This document shows, piece by piece, positions 25,344-32,597 of a DNA stretch of 32,597 bases. The notes under the pieces are model-generated. The model searched no databases, was not told the DNA's origin, and was given only the letters and a program-made list of their open reading frames with translations. Both the position numbers and the translations under genes were made by a program. Within the stretch, counting starts at the first letter, position 1, and each line of letters starts with the position of its first letter. The DNA lies in assembly GCA_946535225.1 (NCBI GenBank), contig CAMNDJ010000016.1, positions 1 through 32,597 of the forward strand, written 5' to 3'. The DNA comes from an uncultured Lachnospiraceae bacterium. Its GTDB lineage: Bacteria > Bacillota > Clostridia > Lachnospirales > Lachnospiraceae.

Positions 25344-26396
25344 GTGAAACCTAAGAGACCATTTCCACTTCGTGGACTGAATAATTTAATAATACCGTGT
25401 TGTCTGAGTCTGTGTATTATGACATCCGTGTCACTTACAGCCTGCGGGATGACTGCGCCTGCACCTTCTGCAAGCACGGTTGATACATCTGCGGATGATA
25501 CGCCTAAGAGCGTACCGGAAGATGAGCCGCAGGAGGAAGCTGCGCAGCCGGAATCGGAGGAGAGTGCCGAACCTGTCAAGGGAGCAAGAGACAATACTCC
25601 GCATGTCCTCGTACCCGCTGCGGAAGGTGAGACTGCATATTCGGATGCCAAGGTCACTCTGGACATATCCAATGCAGATGACGGATATTTCATCATCAAC
25701 TATACCGGTGACAATGCCAAGCCCAAGCTCCAGGTCACAGGCCCGGAGGGAACGACTTATACATTCGATGTTCACGGCGGCGAAGAGACGATCCCGTTTA
25801 CACAGGGAGCCGGTTCGTACCAGGTGGGAGTTTTTGAGAACATAAGCGACACCAAGTACGCGCAGGTTTGCGCTGTCAATATCGATGCCAATATAACCAA
25901 TGAATATTCTCCCTATCTGTACCCGAATCAGTATGTGAACTTCAATGAAGATTCCGATGTGGTCAAACTGGGTGAGGAACTGGCTTATACGGCTGATGAT
26001 GATCTGGCAGTTGTATCCAATGTATATAATTATCTGATAGATAATGTCGTATATGACACCGATCTGGCTAACAACGTCAAGTCGGGATATCTTCCTGATC
26101 CGGATGAGACCATAGCGACAGGCAAGGGTATATGTTTCGACTATGCGGCGTGCATGGCATCGATGCTTCGCAGCCAGCAGATACCCACAAGACTTGAGAT
26201 CGGATATGCAGGCGATGCATATCATGCATGGGTATCCACTTATATAGAAGATGTGGGCTGGGTCAACGGCATAGTTGAGTTCAACGGGACCGACTGGGAG
26301 CTTATGGATCCCACACTGGCAGCCAGCCAGGGAGACAAGTTCCTTAAGTCGTTCATAGGCGACGGTAATAACTATTCTAAGGTTTATCAATATTAA
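25344..26396 (+). CDS. Transglutaminase-like lipoprotein
   Basis: The 350-residue protein starts with a lipoprotein signal (basic start, hydrophobic stretch, LTAC lipobox) with the lipidated Cys at residue 34, so it should be anchored on the outside of the membrane. A Pro/Glu/Ser-rich linker (about 36-85) leads to a beta-rich domain and then a transglutaminase-like cysteine protease core with the triad Cys264 (GKGICFDYA), His294 (YHAWVS) and Asp322 (WELMDPT), all present. Such proteins may cleave or crosslink peptides at the cell surface; no substrate can be named. The start is GTG and appears leaderless. Nine bases separate it from the T2SSF gene, whose AAGGAG box lies at its end, so it may serve the pilin-like cluster. 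Confidence 0.85.
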   Translation: MKPKRPFPLRGLNNLIIPCCLSLCIMTSVSLTACGMTAPAPSASTVDTSADDTPKSVPEDEPQEEAAQPESEESAEPVKGARDNTPHVLVPAAEGETAYSDAKVTLDISNADDGYFIINYTGDNAKPKLQVTGPEGTTYTFDVHGGEETIPFTQGAGSYQVGVFENISDTKYAQVCAVNIDANITNEYSPYLYPNQYVNFNEDSDVVKLGEELAYTADDDLAVVSNVYNYLIDNVVYDTDLANNVKSGYLPDPDETIATGKGICFDYAACMASMLRSQQIPTRLEIGYAGDAYHAWVSTYIEDVGWVNGIVEFNGTDWELMDPTLAASQGDKFLKSFIGDGNNYSKVYQY

Positions 26397-26405
26397 GGAG
26401 AACGT

Positions 26406-27455
26406 ATGGGCAAACAGATTACACTGAGCAACAGCGAGATAGCGGCCTTCTGTGAACAGATGGCGATGATACTCAAATCCGGTATCACACCCAAGGACGG
26501 TCTTGATCTGATGCTTAATGACGCCAAGGACAGTGCCACAAGGGAGGTATTGCGCAAGATCATAAGCTTTACATTGTCGGGTGACAGTTTCACCAGTTCA
26601 CTTAAGTCGAGCGAACTGTTCCCGGAATATGTGGAGAATATGGTGGCCATCGGTGAGGAGACAGGAAGACTCGATGAGGTCATGCAGTCGCTCGCGGATT
26701 ACTACAATCACGAGGATGTGGTCTCAGACAATATAAGGAGTGCCATCACCTATCCCCTTATAATGGTCTGCATGATGGTGTTCATCATAGTGGTGCTGAT
26801 AACCAAGGTGCTCCCGCTTTTCAATCAGGTGTTCATACAGCTCGGTACCGAGATGTCAGGAATAAGCGCAAGCCTCTTGCACATAGGTCAGTCGCTTCAG
26901 ACATATTCGATCGTGCTCGTAGTCATCCTCGTAGCTCTTCTGGCATTTGTGATATTCATGAGCAGGACGGCTCCCGGCAAGGCTCTGGCACGTAATCTCA
27001 AGAACAGCTTCGGACCGACCAAGAGTTTCTTCCGTAATATCGCGTACGGACGTTTCGCCAGCGGTATGGCGCTGACGCTCTCGAGCGGTATGGGAATATA
27101 CCAGGCACTCAACATGGTCAAGGAGCTTGTTGAGCATGATGAGGTCGAAAGACAGATAATCGAATGTGAGAGAGCCATACAGGAAGACGGAGACAGCTTC
27201 GCCGAAGGCCTTATGAAGGCAGGACTGTTCGGCAATCTCTACTCAAGGATGATCGCCATAGGAGTCAAGACCGGTGATGTAGACGAGATACTTAAGAAGA
27301 TCGGTCATCTCTATGAAGAGGATACAGATAAGAGACTTCAGAGTTTTATCTCCATAATAGAGCCCACGCTAGTCATCGTGTTATCACTTATAGTAGGTCT
27401 CATCCTGCTGTCCGTGATACTGCCGCTTTTGGGTGTGATGTCAAGCATAGGATGA
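26406..27455 (+). CDS. Type II secretion/type IV pilus inner-membrane platform protein (T2SSF family, GspF/PilC-like)
   Basis: T2SSF proteins form the membrane platform on which a cytoplasmic ATPase drives pilus or pseudopilus growth. The 349-residue protein has the two tandem T2SSF domains: the first around residues 12-115 with IGEETGRLDEV (82-92), the second around 213-318 with GVKTGDVDEIL (286-296). Three membrane spans (about 116-138, 167-185, 319-343) are in the standard places. An AAGGAG box (26394-26399) sets the ATG. It heads a run of four small genes that look like pilin and minor-pilin parts. No ATPase (GspE/PilB) or prepilin peptidase gene lies in the window. Confidence 0.92.
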   Translation: MGKQITLSNSEIAAFCEQMAMILKSGITPKDGLDLMLNDAKDSATREVLRKIISFTLSGDSFTSSLKSSELFPEYVENMVAIGEETGRLDEVMQSLADYYNHEDVVSDNIRSAITYPLIMVCMMVFIIVVLITKVLPLFNQVFIQLGTEMSGISASLLHIGQSLQTYSIVLVVILVALLAFVIFMSRTAPGKALARNLKNSFGPTKSFFRNIAYGRFASGMALTLSSGMGIYQALNMVKELVEHDEVERQIIECERAIQEDGDSFAEGLMKAGLFGNLYSRMIAIGVKTGDVDEILKKIGHLYEEDTDKRLQSFISIIEPTLVIVLSLIVGLILLSVILPLLGVMSSIG

Positions 27456-27468
27456 TACAAGGATAAGA

Positions 27469-27846
27469 ATGAGTACATTTACTATTCATAATAAGAAAAA
27501 ATTAAACAGTACGCATTTTAACATTATCCTCTTTGCGCTGATCCTCATCGTGTTCATGTATGCCATAAGGTTCACGGCAGGCAATACATTGGAGAGACAG
27601 GAAGAGGCGCTTAACCGCGCGATGGAGAGAGATATAGTACAGTGTTATGCGGAGAACGGATACTATCCGCCGTCCCTTGAATATATCAAGGAACACTATG
27701 GGTTACTGTATGACGATGAGACCTTCTTCGTCGATTATACTCCCATAGGCGGCAATATCTATCCGGGTTTTCGTGTGGTCAGATTAAAAGGTACGGCGAC
27801 TAAGGGCATGTTTGACGGAGGATCATCTAATGACCAGACGAAATGA
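27469..27846 (+). CDS. Small single-span membrane protein of the pilin-like cluster
   Basis: This 125-residue protein has a basic N-terminus, one membrane span (about residues 18-36), and a small exposed domain with CYAENGYYPPSLEYIKEHYG and later FFVDYTPIGGNIYPGFRVVR. I recognise the latter pattern from conserved but unnamed proteins next to T2SSF genes in Lachnospiraceae; its 'G.YP.sL.YL' part is reminiscent of the exposed region of GspG-like pseudopilins. No prepilin cleavage motif is seen. It overlaps the next gene by 17 bases. The ribosome site (AAGGATAAG) is weak. Function unknown; a pilus or pseudopilus accessory role is inferred from context. Confidence 0.75.
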   Translation: MSTFTIHNKKKLNSTHFNIILFALILIVFMYAIRFTAGNTLERQEEALNRAMERDIVQCYAENGYYPPSLEYIKEHYGLLYDDETFFVDYTPIGGNIYPGFRVVRLKGTATKGMFDGGSSNDQTK

Positions 27847-28315
27847 CAACAAGCATACGGTTGATATGCTCTTCGTGCTCACGCTGTTTGCGGTGTTCGC
27901 GGTATCTGCTTCACTCCTTATCGCTTTCGGAGCCGGGATCTATCAACGGACCATAGACAGTATGGACAGACATTACAATGTGTCTACGGCATCCGCTTTC
28001 ATAACGGAGAAGATCCATCAGCATGATGAATCGGGGTATGTCAGGATAAGAGATTTCGGAGACGGGGATGCGCTCGTACTCTTCGAGACATACGGAGAAG
28101 AGACATATTGCAACTATATATATATGTATGACGGTTATCTCAAGGAACTGTTCACGGCGGCAGATGTGATGCTTAGCCCGGATGCCGGAGAGAACATCCT
28201 TCCGGTACAGGACTTTGCCGTAAGGCTTAATTCAGACGGACTCGTCAGTGTGGATATAAAGGATGAGAACGGAAGATCAGTCACTACGTCGGTATATGTA
28301 AGATCGACCACATGA
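27830..28315 (+). CDS. DUF4860-type membrane protein of the pilin-like cluster
   Basis: A 161-residue protein with one N-terminal span (about residues 12-36, VDMLFVLTLFAVFAVSASLL) followed by an exposed domain. The pattern HTVDMLFVLTLFAVF, then TASAFITEKIHQHD, DALVLFE and YIYMYDGYLKELF agrees with what I recall of DUF4860, a family found beside T2SSF genes in Clostridia and of unknown function. The TTG at 27812 would start upstream of the GGAGG box (27817-27821); the ATG at 27830, eight bases after it, is the better start. It overlaps the preceding gene by 17 bases, so the two are coupled. Without a database search the family name is a strong guess. Confidence 0.75.
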   Translation: MTRRNDNKHTVDMLFVLTLFAVFAVSASLLIAFGAGIYQRTIDSMDRHYNVSTASAFITEKIHQHDESGYVRIRDFGDGDALVLFETYGEETYCNYIYMYDGYLKELFTAADVMLSPDAGENILPVQDFAVRLNSDGLVSVDIKDENGRSVTTSVYVRSTT

Positions 28316-28338
28316 TATACGTAACAGACAGGTAATAT

Positions 28339-28758
28339 ATGCAGAAATCAAGAGCAGGATTATTCCTGATGGAACTTACAATTTCATTATTGTTCTTCGC
28401 GATCGCTTCGGCTGTTTGCATTCAGCTGTTCGTCAAGGCTCACAATATCAACAAGGAATGTGATGCCTTGAGCAACGAGCACATCATAGCTTCCAATATA
28501 GCGGAATGCTACAGAGCCGGACAGATATTAAGTCTCGTACCCGAGATGACCGGCGAAGACGGAGAGTGTCTGGACGGAGATTATACCGTCGGATTCGGAT
28601 CTGACAATAATGTCGTATCTTCTGCAACTGCGGCTTACAGTGCATCTCTTTCATTGAATAACGGGACGCTGGATATAACCGTTACATCCGCAGAATCTCC
28701 GGATGCTTCATATTCCCTCAGTGTGTACAGGTATTTTGCAGCGGAGGTAGAACAATGA
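28339..28758 (+). CDS. Type IV prepilin-like protein (minor pilin/pseudopilin candidate)
   Basis: The N-terminus MQKSRAGLFLMELTISLLFF contains a prepilin peptidase site: cleavage is expected after Gly7, with Glu12 at position +5 and a hydrophobic helix behind it, as in type IV pilins and pseudopilins. After the helix, about residues 30-139 form a small polar domain with no recognised fold. The length (139) suits a minor pilin. The ATG has only a weak ribosome site. It is coupled to the next gene by an ATGA overlap. Without a neighbouring ATPase, I cannot tell whether it is part of a pilus, a DNA uptake pseudopilus or a secretion system. Confidence 0.78.
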   Translation: MQKSRAGLFLMELTISLLFFAIASAVCIQLFVKAHNINKECDALSNEHIIASNIAECYRAGQILSLVPEMTGEDGECLDGDYTVGFGSDNNVVSSATAAYSASLSLNNGTLDITVTSAESPDASYSLSVYRYFAAEVEQ

Positions 28759-29171
28759 AGAGACGTGTAGGCGGCAATCTCAATATAGGAACATCTTCGC
28801 TTCTGTTGATATTCATCGTATTAAGCCTTGTATCGTTTGCAGTACTGTCACTGTCATCCGCGCTTACGGACAGACGCCTGACGGAGAGCAATTTAAGCAG
28901 AACAACGGCATATTACAATGTCTGCAACGAGGCAGAACTTAAGCTTAAGGAAATGGATGAGCAGTATCAGACGGATTATGCGAGCACCGGCAAGATCCCG
29001 GAGAATATCCCGGAGATGACATTTGCCGTAAATGATACCCAGGAACTCTATGTGAGGATCATGGCTCATGAGCCTGATGAGAACGGCAGCATGATAGATG
29101 TAGTCAAGTGGAAGGTCGAGAATGTATCTGTACCTCAGATCGATGATTCGATCAATCTGCTGATACAGTGA
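28755..29171 (+). CDS. Single-span membrane protein at the end of the pilin-like cluster
   Basis: A 138-residue protein with one N-terminal span (about residues 15-36, SLLLIFIVLSLVSFAVLSLS) and a charged exposed part that begins with a helix rich in Glu, Lys and Asn. The SFAVLSLSSALTDRRLTESN segment, a hydrophobic stretch turning into a polar helix, looks like the N-terminal part of PilX/GspK-type minor pilins, but no clear prepilin cleavage motif is present. It overlaps the prepilin gene by four bases. I do not recognise a family. The terminator at 29216-29240 ends the cluster after it. Confidence 0.7.
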   Translation: MKRRVGGNLNIGTSSLLLIFIVLSLVSFAVLSLSSALTDRRLTESNLSRTTAYYNVCNEAELKLKEMDEQYQTDYASTGKIPENIPEMTFAVNDTQELYVRIMAHEPDENGSMIDVVKWKVENVSVPQIDDSINLLIQ

Positions 29172-29215
29172 TAACAGAAGGAGCGGCGAGATGCCGGACT
29201 TATATGAGCAGCGAG

Positions 29216-29240
29216 AAAGCCCGAGTTTTCGGGCTTTTTT
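29216..29240 (+). terminator. Terminator after the pilin-like cluster
   Basis: AAAGCCCGA (29216-29224) and TCGGGCTTT (29229-29237) form a perfect 9-bp stem with a GTTT loop, followed by T to 29240. Confidence 0.93.
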
Positions 29241-29292
29241 CGTTGCACTACAAGAAAGAACAATTCTTTTCGCAATTTTTTTCAAAAATCCC

Positions 29293-29321
29293 TTGCATTC
29301 AAGTTGGTACTATGGTATCAT
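29293..29321 (+). promoter_or_regulatory. Promoter of the large surface protein gene
   Basis: TTGCAT (29293-29298), a 17-base spacer and TATCAT (29316-29321) preceded by TGG, an extended -10. It gives a leader of about 170 bases. Confidence 0.78.
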
Positions 29322-29373
29322 ACACGTAAATAAGAATAGAGAAATGACGTTTTTGGGAACGCCCGCATTTATG

Positions 29374-29406
29374 AGCCCGCCATTATTTATTTGGCGTGGC
29401 TTTTTT
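29374..29406 (+). terminator. Possible attenuator in the leader of the surface protein gene
   Basis: AGCCCGCCA (29374-29382) pairs with TGGCG-T-GGCT (29392-29401, one bulged T), followed by six T. It lies about 45 bases after the expected RNA start and ~95 before the gene. ACGCC (29359-29363) could pair with GGCGT (29393-29397) instead and open the terminator. No coding sequence is seen in 29241-29499. Confidence 0.6.
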
Positions 29407-29499
29407 ATTCTTATCAGGTACCGCAGGCAACAGCTTATATGTATACGGTGGTAATCGGGAGAACGGAAACAGTTTATTTTGTGTAGAGGAGACAAGAAA

Positions 29500-32400
29500 A
29501 TGAGAAGAAGAAACTTAGGTAACAAAGCAGTGATCAAAGCAATAACGATCGGACTGTCAGCTGTTATGGCTACAGCACAGCCCATGGTCGTTCTGGCAGC
29601 AGACGGTGATGCACCGACAGACGGCGGCCAGAGTTCATCAGAGACGATAGCACCTGTTGATATAGCAGGTGGTGTAGCTGATACAGCACAGCAGGCAGCT
29701 AAAGATGCTTCTGATGCTATAGGAGTAAATGATCCTGCTGTAAAGACAGATGATACGGCTGCAAGCAAGGCATGCGATGATGCAGCAGATACGATACTGG
29801 CAGACTTCAATGCCGGTGAAGCTAAGGCTTTATCAACAGCAGTTGCTCCTTCAAATGAGCAGGACGTAAAGGGTGCGGCCCAGGCTCTTGCGGATGATAC
29901 TACTCTTGAGGAAGCTGCAGGTTTTGTCGAAGATGCTAATACAAAACTTATAGAGGCAGAGGATGCTGTTGTTGATTCCAACGCAGCAGCATTGGATGTT
30001 GTGGACAATGCGGTTGCAGCAGTTGATATGGCCGATTCGGCAGATGCTACGGTTGATGCAGCTTTGCAGAGAGCAGATGAGCTTATCAATGATATCAATA
30101 ATGCCTCGGATGAAATTGCAGCAAGGCAGGCTTATGCCGGTGTTCAGCAGCTGGTTACTGATACTACCAATGATCTTAAACTTAAGAAGCAGGCATTTGA
30201 TTCATATTTTTCTCAGTACACAACCGCCAAGCAGGATCTTATTGCAGCAGAGGGAAGATATAATAATGCGATGAAAGCTTCTTCGCAGGATGCAGCTAAA
30301 GCAAAGGAACAGCTTGAGAAGACCAAGGAGAAGGTTGCTGATCTTGAGGGCAAGGTTAATACAGCGGTTAAGGATATTGAGGAGCAGAACGAGAATGCTC
30401 TTAAAATACTTGGTAAGCTTGAAACGGTTAATAAGGATAAGAGTGCAAATTGGGATCATCAGCGTGATCTGTTCAAGGCGATATTATGGTATTATCCGGG
30501 AATGATCGAAGATGGAGCAACGGTCACAGCAATCGAGGACTTTAATAAGGGAGACAAGACTATAAGCGGTGATAATGGTGCATTCCATTACTTTAAAGTA
30601 ACCTATAAAGTGGGTGATGAGACCAAGACCAAGTATTATAACTACGACAGAGAAGACAAGGCTAAGGTCAACGAGGACGGAAAGAGCAATAATATCATCA
30701 TATATGAGAAGTCTCAGGAAGAGATCGATGCCACGATCTATCTGAAGGATTACCTTACTAAGAATAAGGAGTCATATCCTGCATTTGGTGCTCCTAACCA
30801 TGACGACTATATCGTATATACATATAATGATGAGAATGGTAATAAGAAGTATATCCTTCAGAAGGAACTTGCCAATAATCCTCTCTTCACAAGCATAACA
30901 GAGAACGGCAAGACTGTATATTATGCATTAAACGGCGACGGAACAACAGATACTAAGATCGCCGAAGTAGCTGCTCCTACAGATTTTAGCTCGCTTACGA
31001 TCGGTGGTGCTTCAATTATATCTACCGATATCCTTGAGGATTCTGAGCAGGTTTCATATCACCTTAATAGTGATGGCAAGCTGGTTAAGGAAGTTAAGGG
31101 CGATTATGTGGTTACCACTTATACCAGAGAGGCTACGACTCCCGGAACGAGTTATACCAAGGAGAAACCTTCGGAAGTATTATCTGAGGATGAGAAGAAT
31201 GCTCTTATAACCAAAGTTCAGGCTGATCTTGCGCTTAGCCTGCCCGAAGGACAGAGCGTAACACTTAAGTTTGCTGAGGTTAAGGATGCGGAATCAAACG
31301 ATACATATTATAAGCTTACAGGAAGCTATGCTCCTATATTTAAGATCACAATTGATAAGGAAGAAATAAAGGAATATGAAAAAGGAAATGATCAGGGAGC
31401 AAAGACAAAATTCCTAAACAGGTTAAAGGACAGCGGATTAACTGTTACTTCAAGTACCTTACAGACTGAGTGGTACAAGGGTGCAGGCTGGTTTGAGATA
31501 AAGGCAGGAAGAGAAGAGTACTATGTATGGGGTGAAGTATCATATACAAAGGACACTAATCCTACAGTAAATATCTCGAACAGCACCGAATATACAAGTT
31601 ATGATGAAGCATATGCTGCCCTTCAAAACAGCATAGATCTTGCACATGATGGTGTAACAGGAAATCTTACCGTAAGGACGGTTAGCAAAGTAGAATGGGA
31701 TCCCAAATTAACTGATTTGACACATGTTGATGTAGAATATCGCGATCAGTCATTTGAAGCCGACGAAGATTATACAGATTTTAAAGTTACAGCCGGAGCT
31801 GACGGATATAAGAAGTACGCTGCTTACGTTGAGTACGTTAAGGCTGTTGTGGATGCGGCGCAGGAAGGCCAGATTCTTTCCGAGACTACATATGCGAATG
31901 CACATCGTATGCTTGAGGTTATCCAGAACCAGAACAATAAGTTTAATGGTGGTAAAGGTTATCTCGACGTTAAGAACGATGCAAAGTTCAATAAGTTCAT
32001 ACAGGATGCCAAGGATCTGCTTAACCAGTATGAGGGCTATCAGACAAAGGTAACAGAAGCCAAAACTGCCGTAGGGGAAGCAGAGACTAAGGTGGAAACA
32101 CTTCAGACTGCCATAACCACTATTCAGAATGATAAGATAAATGATCAGAGAATAACACTCAGAGCTGCACTTACAGAACTTGAGATCCCTGAGAGTAAGT
32201 GGGCTGCATTCCTGGGTATTAAAGTTGCAGATGAAGAAACTGCAGATAATAATGCTATCATAGCCGATCTGGTAATGGAAGAAACCGATATCAAGTCATT
32301 GCTGGACAAGCCGGTGCGTGATGCGCTCGATGATCTTGACAAGCTCCTTGACAGGTCGCAGAAGAAGCTTGAACTGGCCGAGATCAAACTTAAGAGTCTT

Positions 32401-32597
32401 AATGATAAGCTCGATCAGGCAGGAGATGACCTTGAAGAAGCAATTGAGCGTCTTACGCCTGATGAGACAACGGATGATGACTTCACTCCTTCAGACGACG
32501 GCGATACGGATGACGGGGATGACGGTGCAGTACTTCCTCCTTCAGGAACTCCCGGACCCGGAACACCGGTATTTACTCCTGCATATCCGGGCGGCAC
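29500..32597 (+). CDS. Large secreted, coiled-coil-rich surface protein (3' end outside window)
   Basis: Open for 1032 codons and still open at the window edge. The first 33 residues are a signal peptide (MRRRNLGNKAVIKAITIGLS, then a hydrophobic core ending VLA), with cleavage expected before Ala34-Asp35. Residues ~35-320 are Ala/Asp/Glu-rich helix and coiled coil; ~320-760 are Tyr- and Asn-rich and look like beta domains of no known family; ~770-985 return to long coiled coil (residues ending KLDQAGDDLEEAIERL). Then comes an acidic Thr/Asp linker and a Pro/Gly-rich stretch (VLPPSGTPGPGTPVFTPAYP), as often placed before a cell-wall anchor. The start has an AGAGGAG box (29485-29491). Codons are more A/T-rich and relaxed than in the upstream genes. 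A cell-surface or adhesion role is inferred. Confidence 0.85.
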   Translation, partial: MRRRNLGNKAVIKAITIGLSAVMATAQPMVVLAADGDAPTDGGQSSSETIAPVDIAGGVADTAQQAAKDASDAIGVNDPAVKTDDTAASKACDDAADTILADFNAGEAKALSTAVAPSNEQDVKGAAQALADDTTLEEAAGFVEDANTKLIEAEDAVVDSNAAALDVVDNAVAAVDMADSADATVDAALQRADELINDINNASDEIAARQAYAGVQQLVTDTTNDLKLKKQAFDSYFSQYTTAKQDLIAAEGRYNNAMKASSQDAAKAKEQLEKTKEKVADLEGKVNTAVKDIEEQNENALKILGKLETVNKDKSANWDHQRDLFKAILWYYPGMIEDGATVTAIEDFNKGDKTISGDNGAFHYFKVTYKVGDETKTKYYNYDREDKAKVNEDGKSNNIIIYEKSQEEIDATIYLKDYLTKNKESYPAFGAPNHDDYIVYTYNDENGNKKYILQKELANNPLFTSITENGKTVYYALNGDGTTDTKIAEVAAPTDFSSLTIGGASIISTDILEDSEQVSYHLNSDGKLVKEVKGDYVVTTYTREATTPGTSYTKEKPSEVLSEDEKNALITKVQADLALSLPEGQSVTLKFAEVKDAESNDTYYKLTGSYAPIFKITIDKEEIKEYEKGNDQGAKTKFLNRLKDSGLTVTSSTLQTEWYKGAGWFEIKAGREEYYVWGEVSYTKDTNPTVNISNSTEYTSYDEAYAALQNSIDLAHDGVTGNLTVRTVSKVEWDPKLTDLTHVDVEYRDQSFEADEDYTDFKVTAGADGYKKYAAYVEYVKAVVDAAQEGQILSETTYANAHRMLEVIQNQNNKFNGGKGYLDVKNDAKFNKFIQDAKDLLNQYEGYQTKVTEAKTAVGEAETKVETLQTAITTIQNDKINDQRITLRAALTELEIPESKWAAFLGIKVADEETADNNAIIADLVMEETDIKSLLDKPVRDALDDLDKLLDRSQKKLELAEIKLKSLNDKLDQAGDDLEEAIERLTPDETTDDDFTPSDDGDTDDGDDGAVLPPSGTPGPGTPVFTPAYPGG

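Noticed and set aside
25431-26390. 319-codon open frame on the minus strand opposite the transglutaminase gene
   Set aside because: The plus-strand gene has signal, lipobox and full triad; the minus-strand product is a rich mix of Ile/Arg/Cys typical of a shadow frame and has no ribosome site.
27812-27829. TTG start for the DUF4860-type protein
   Set aside because: The ribosome site (27817-27821) lies after it; the ATG at 27830 fits.
26406-29171. Complete type II secretion or competence system
   Set aside because: No ATPase, prepilin peptidase, GspD or ComEA-type gene is present in the window; only a platform and pilin-like parts are supported.
29322-29499. Cyclic di-GMP or other known riboswitch before the surface protein
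   Set aside because: None of the conserved core sequences that I know for these classes is present; only a generic attenuator is supported.
29310-30098. 262-codon minus-strand open frame rich in Ala and Ser
   Set aside because: It is the mirror of the Ala/Asp-rich helical part of the surface protein and crosses its promoter and attenuator.

Overview
The window is chromosomal DNA from a motile Gram-positive Clostridia, most likely a Lachnospiraceae (Butyrivibrio/Lachnospira/Roseburia-like). The evidence is the fliW-csrA pair beside flgKL-flaG-fliD-fliS, the rpmG-secE-nusG-rplKA-rplJL-rpoBC block, an L10 leader of the Firmicutes type, a DUF4860-type protein next to a T2SSF gene, and strong AGGAGG ribosome sites. 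All 29 genes I call are on the + strand. I saw no tRNA, rRNA, insertion sequence, integrase or CRISPR array.

Layout. (1) 1-5653: late flagellar genes flgK (3' end only), flgL, fliW, csrA, flaG, fliD and fliS. A sigma-D/FliA-type promoter sits at the end of csrA. (2) 5767-10544: a small FlgN/FliT-like coiled-coil protein, an alpha-1,2-fucosyltransferase-family enzyme (GT11), UDP-galactopyranose mutase and a GlgX-type debranching enzyme, closely spaced. (3) 10545-12228: a 280-base non-coding stretch full of inverted repeats, then a FliD-like protein of unknown role. (4) 12321-25296: rpmG, secE, nusG, rplK, rplA, an inserted CapA-like metallophosphatase gene, rplJ, rplL, rpoB and rpoC. Because of the insertion, rplJL has its own promoter and attenuated leader. 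(5) 25309-29240: a transglutaminase-like lipoprotein, then a pilus/type II secretion-like cluster (T2SSF membrane protein, three small single-span proteins, one class III-type prepilin). (6) 29293-32597: promoter, attenuator-like leader and the first ~1032 codons of a secreted, coiled-coil-rich surface protein that runs off the window.

How it fits together. FliW and CsrA form the known partner switch that ties flagellin synthesis to assembly; FlaG, FliD and FliS finish the filament; and the sugar genes beside them could supply a surface or flagellin glycan (inference). The most interesting signals are regulatory: two promoters built into the hairpin of the upstream terminator (3038-3103 and 12321-12384), two genes whose -10 box ends exactly six bases before the start codon with no ribosome site (CapA-like at 14751, transglutaminase at 25344), a multi-hairpin spacer between rplJ and rplL, and a repeat-dense operator region before the FliD-like gene. 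No wholly new system is proven; the best candidates for undescribed biology are the FliD-like gene with its control region and the pilin/T2SSF cluster.
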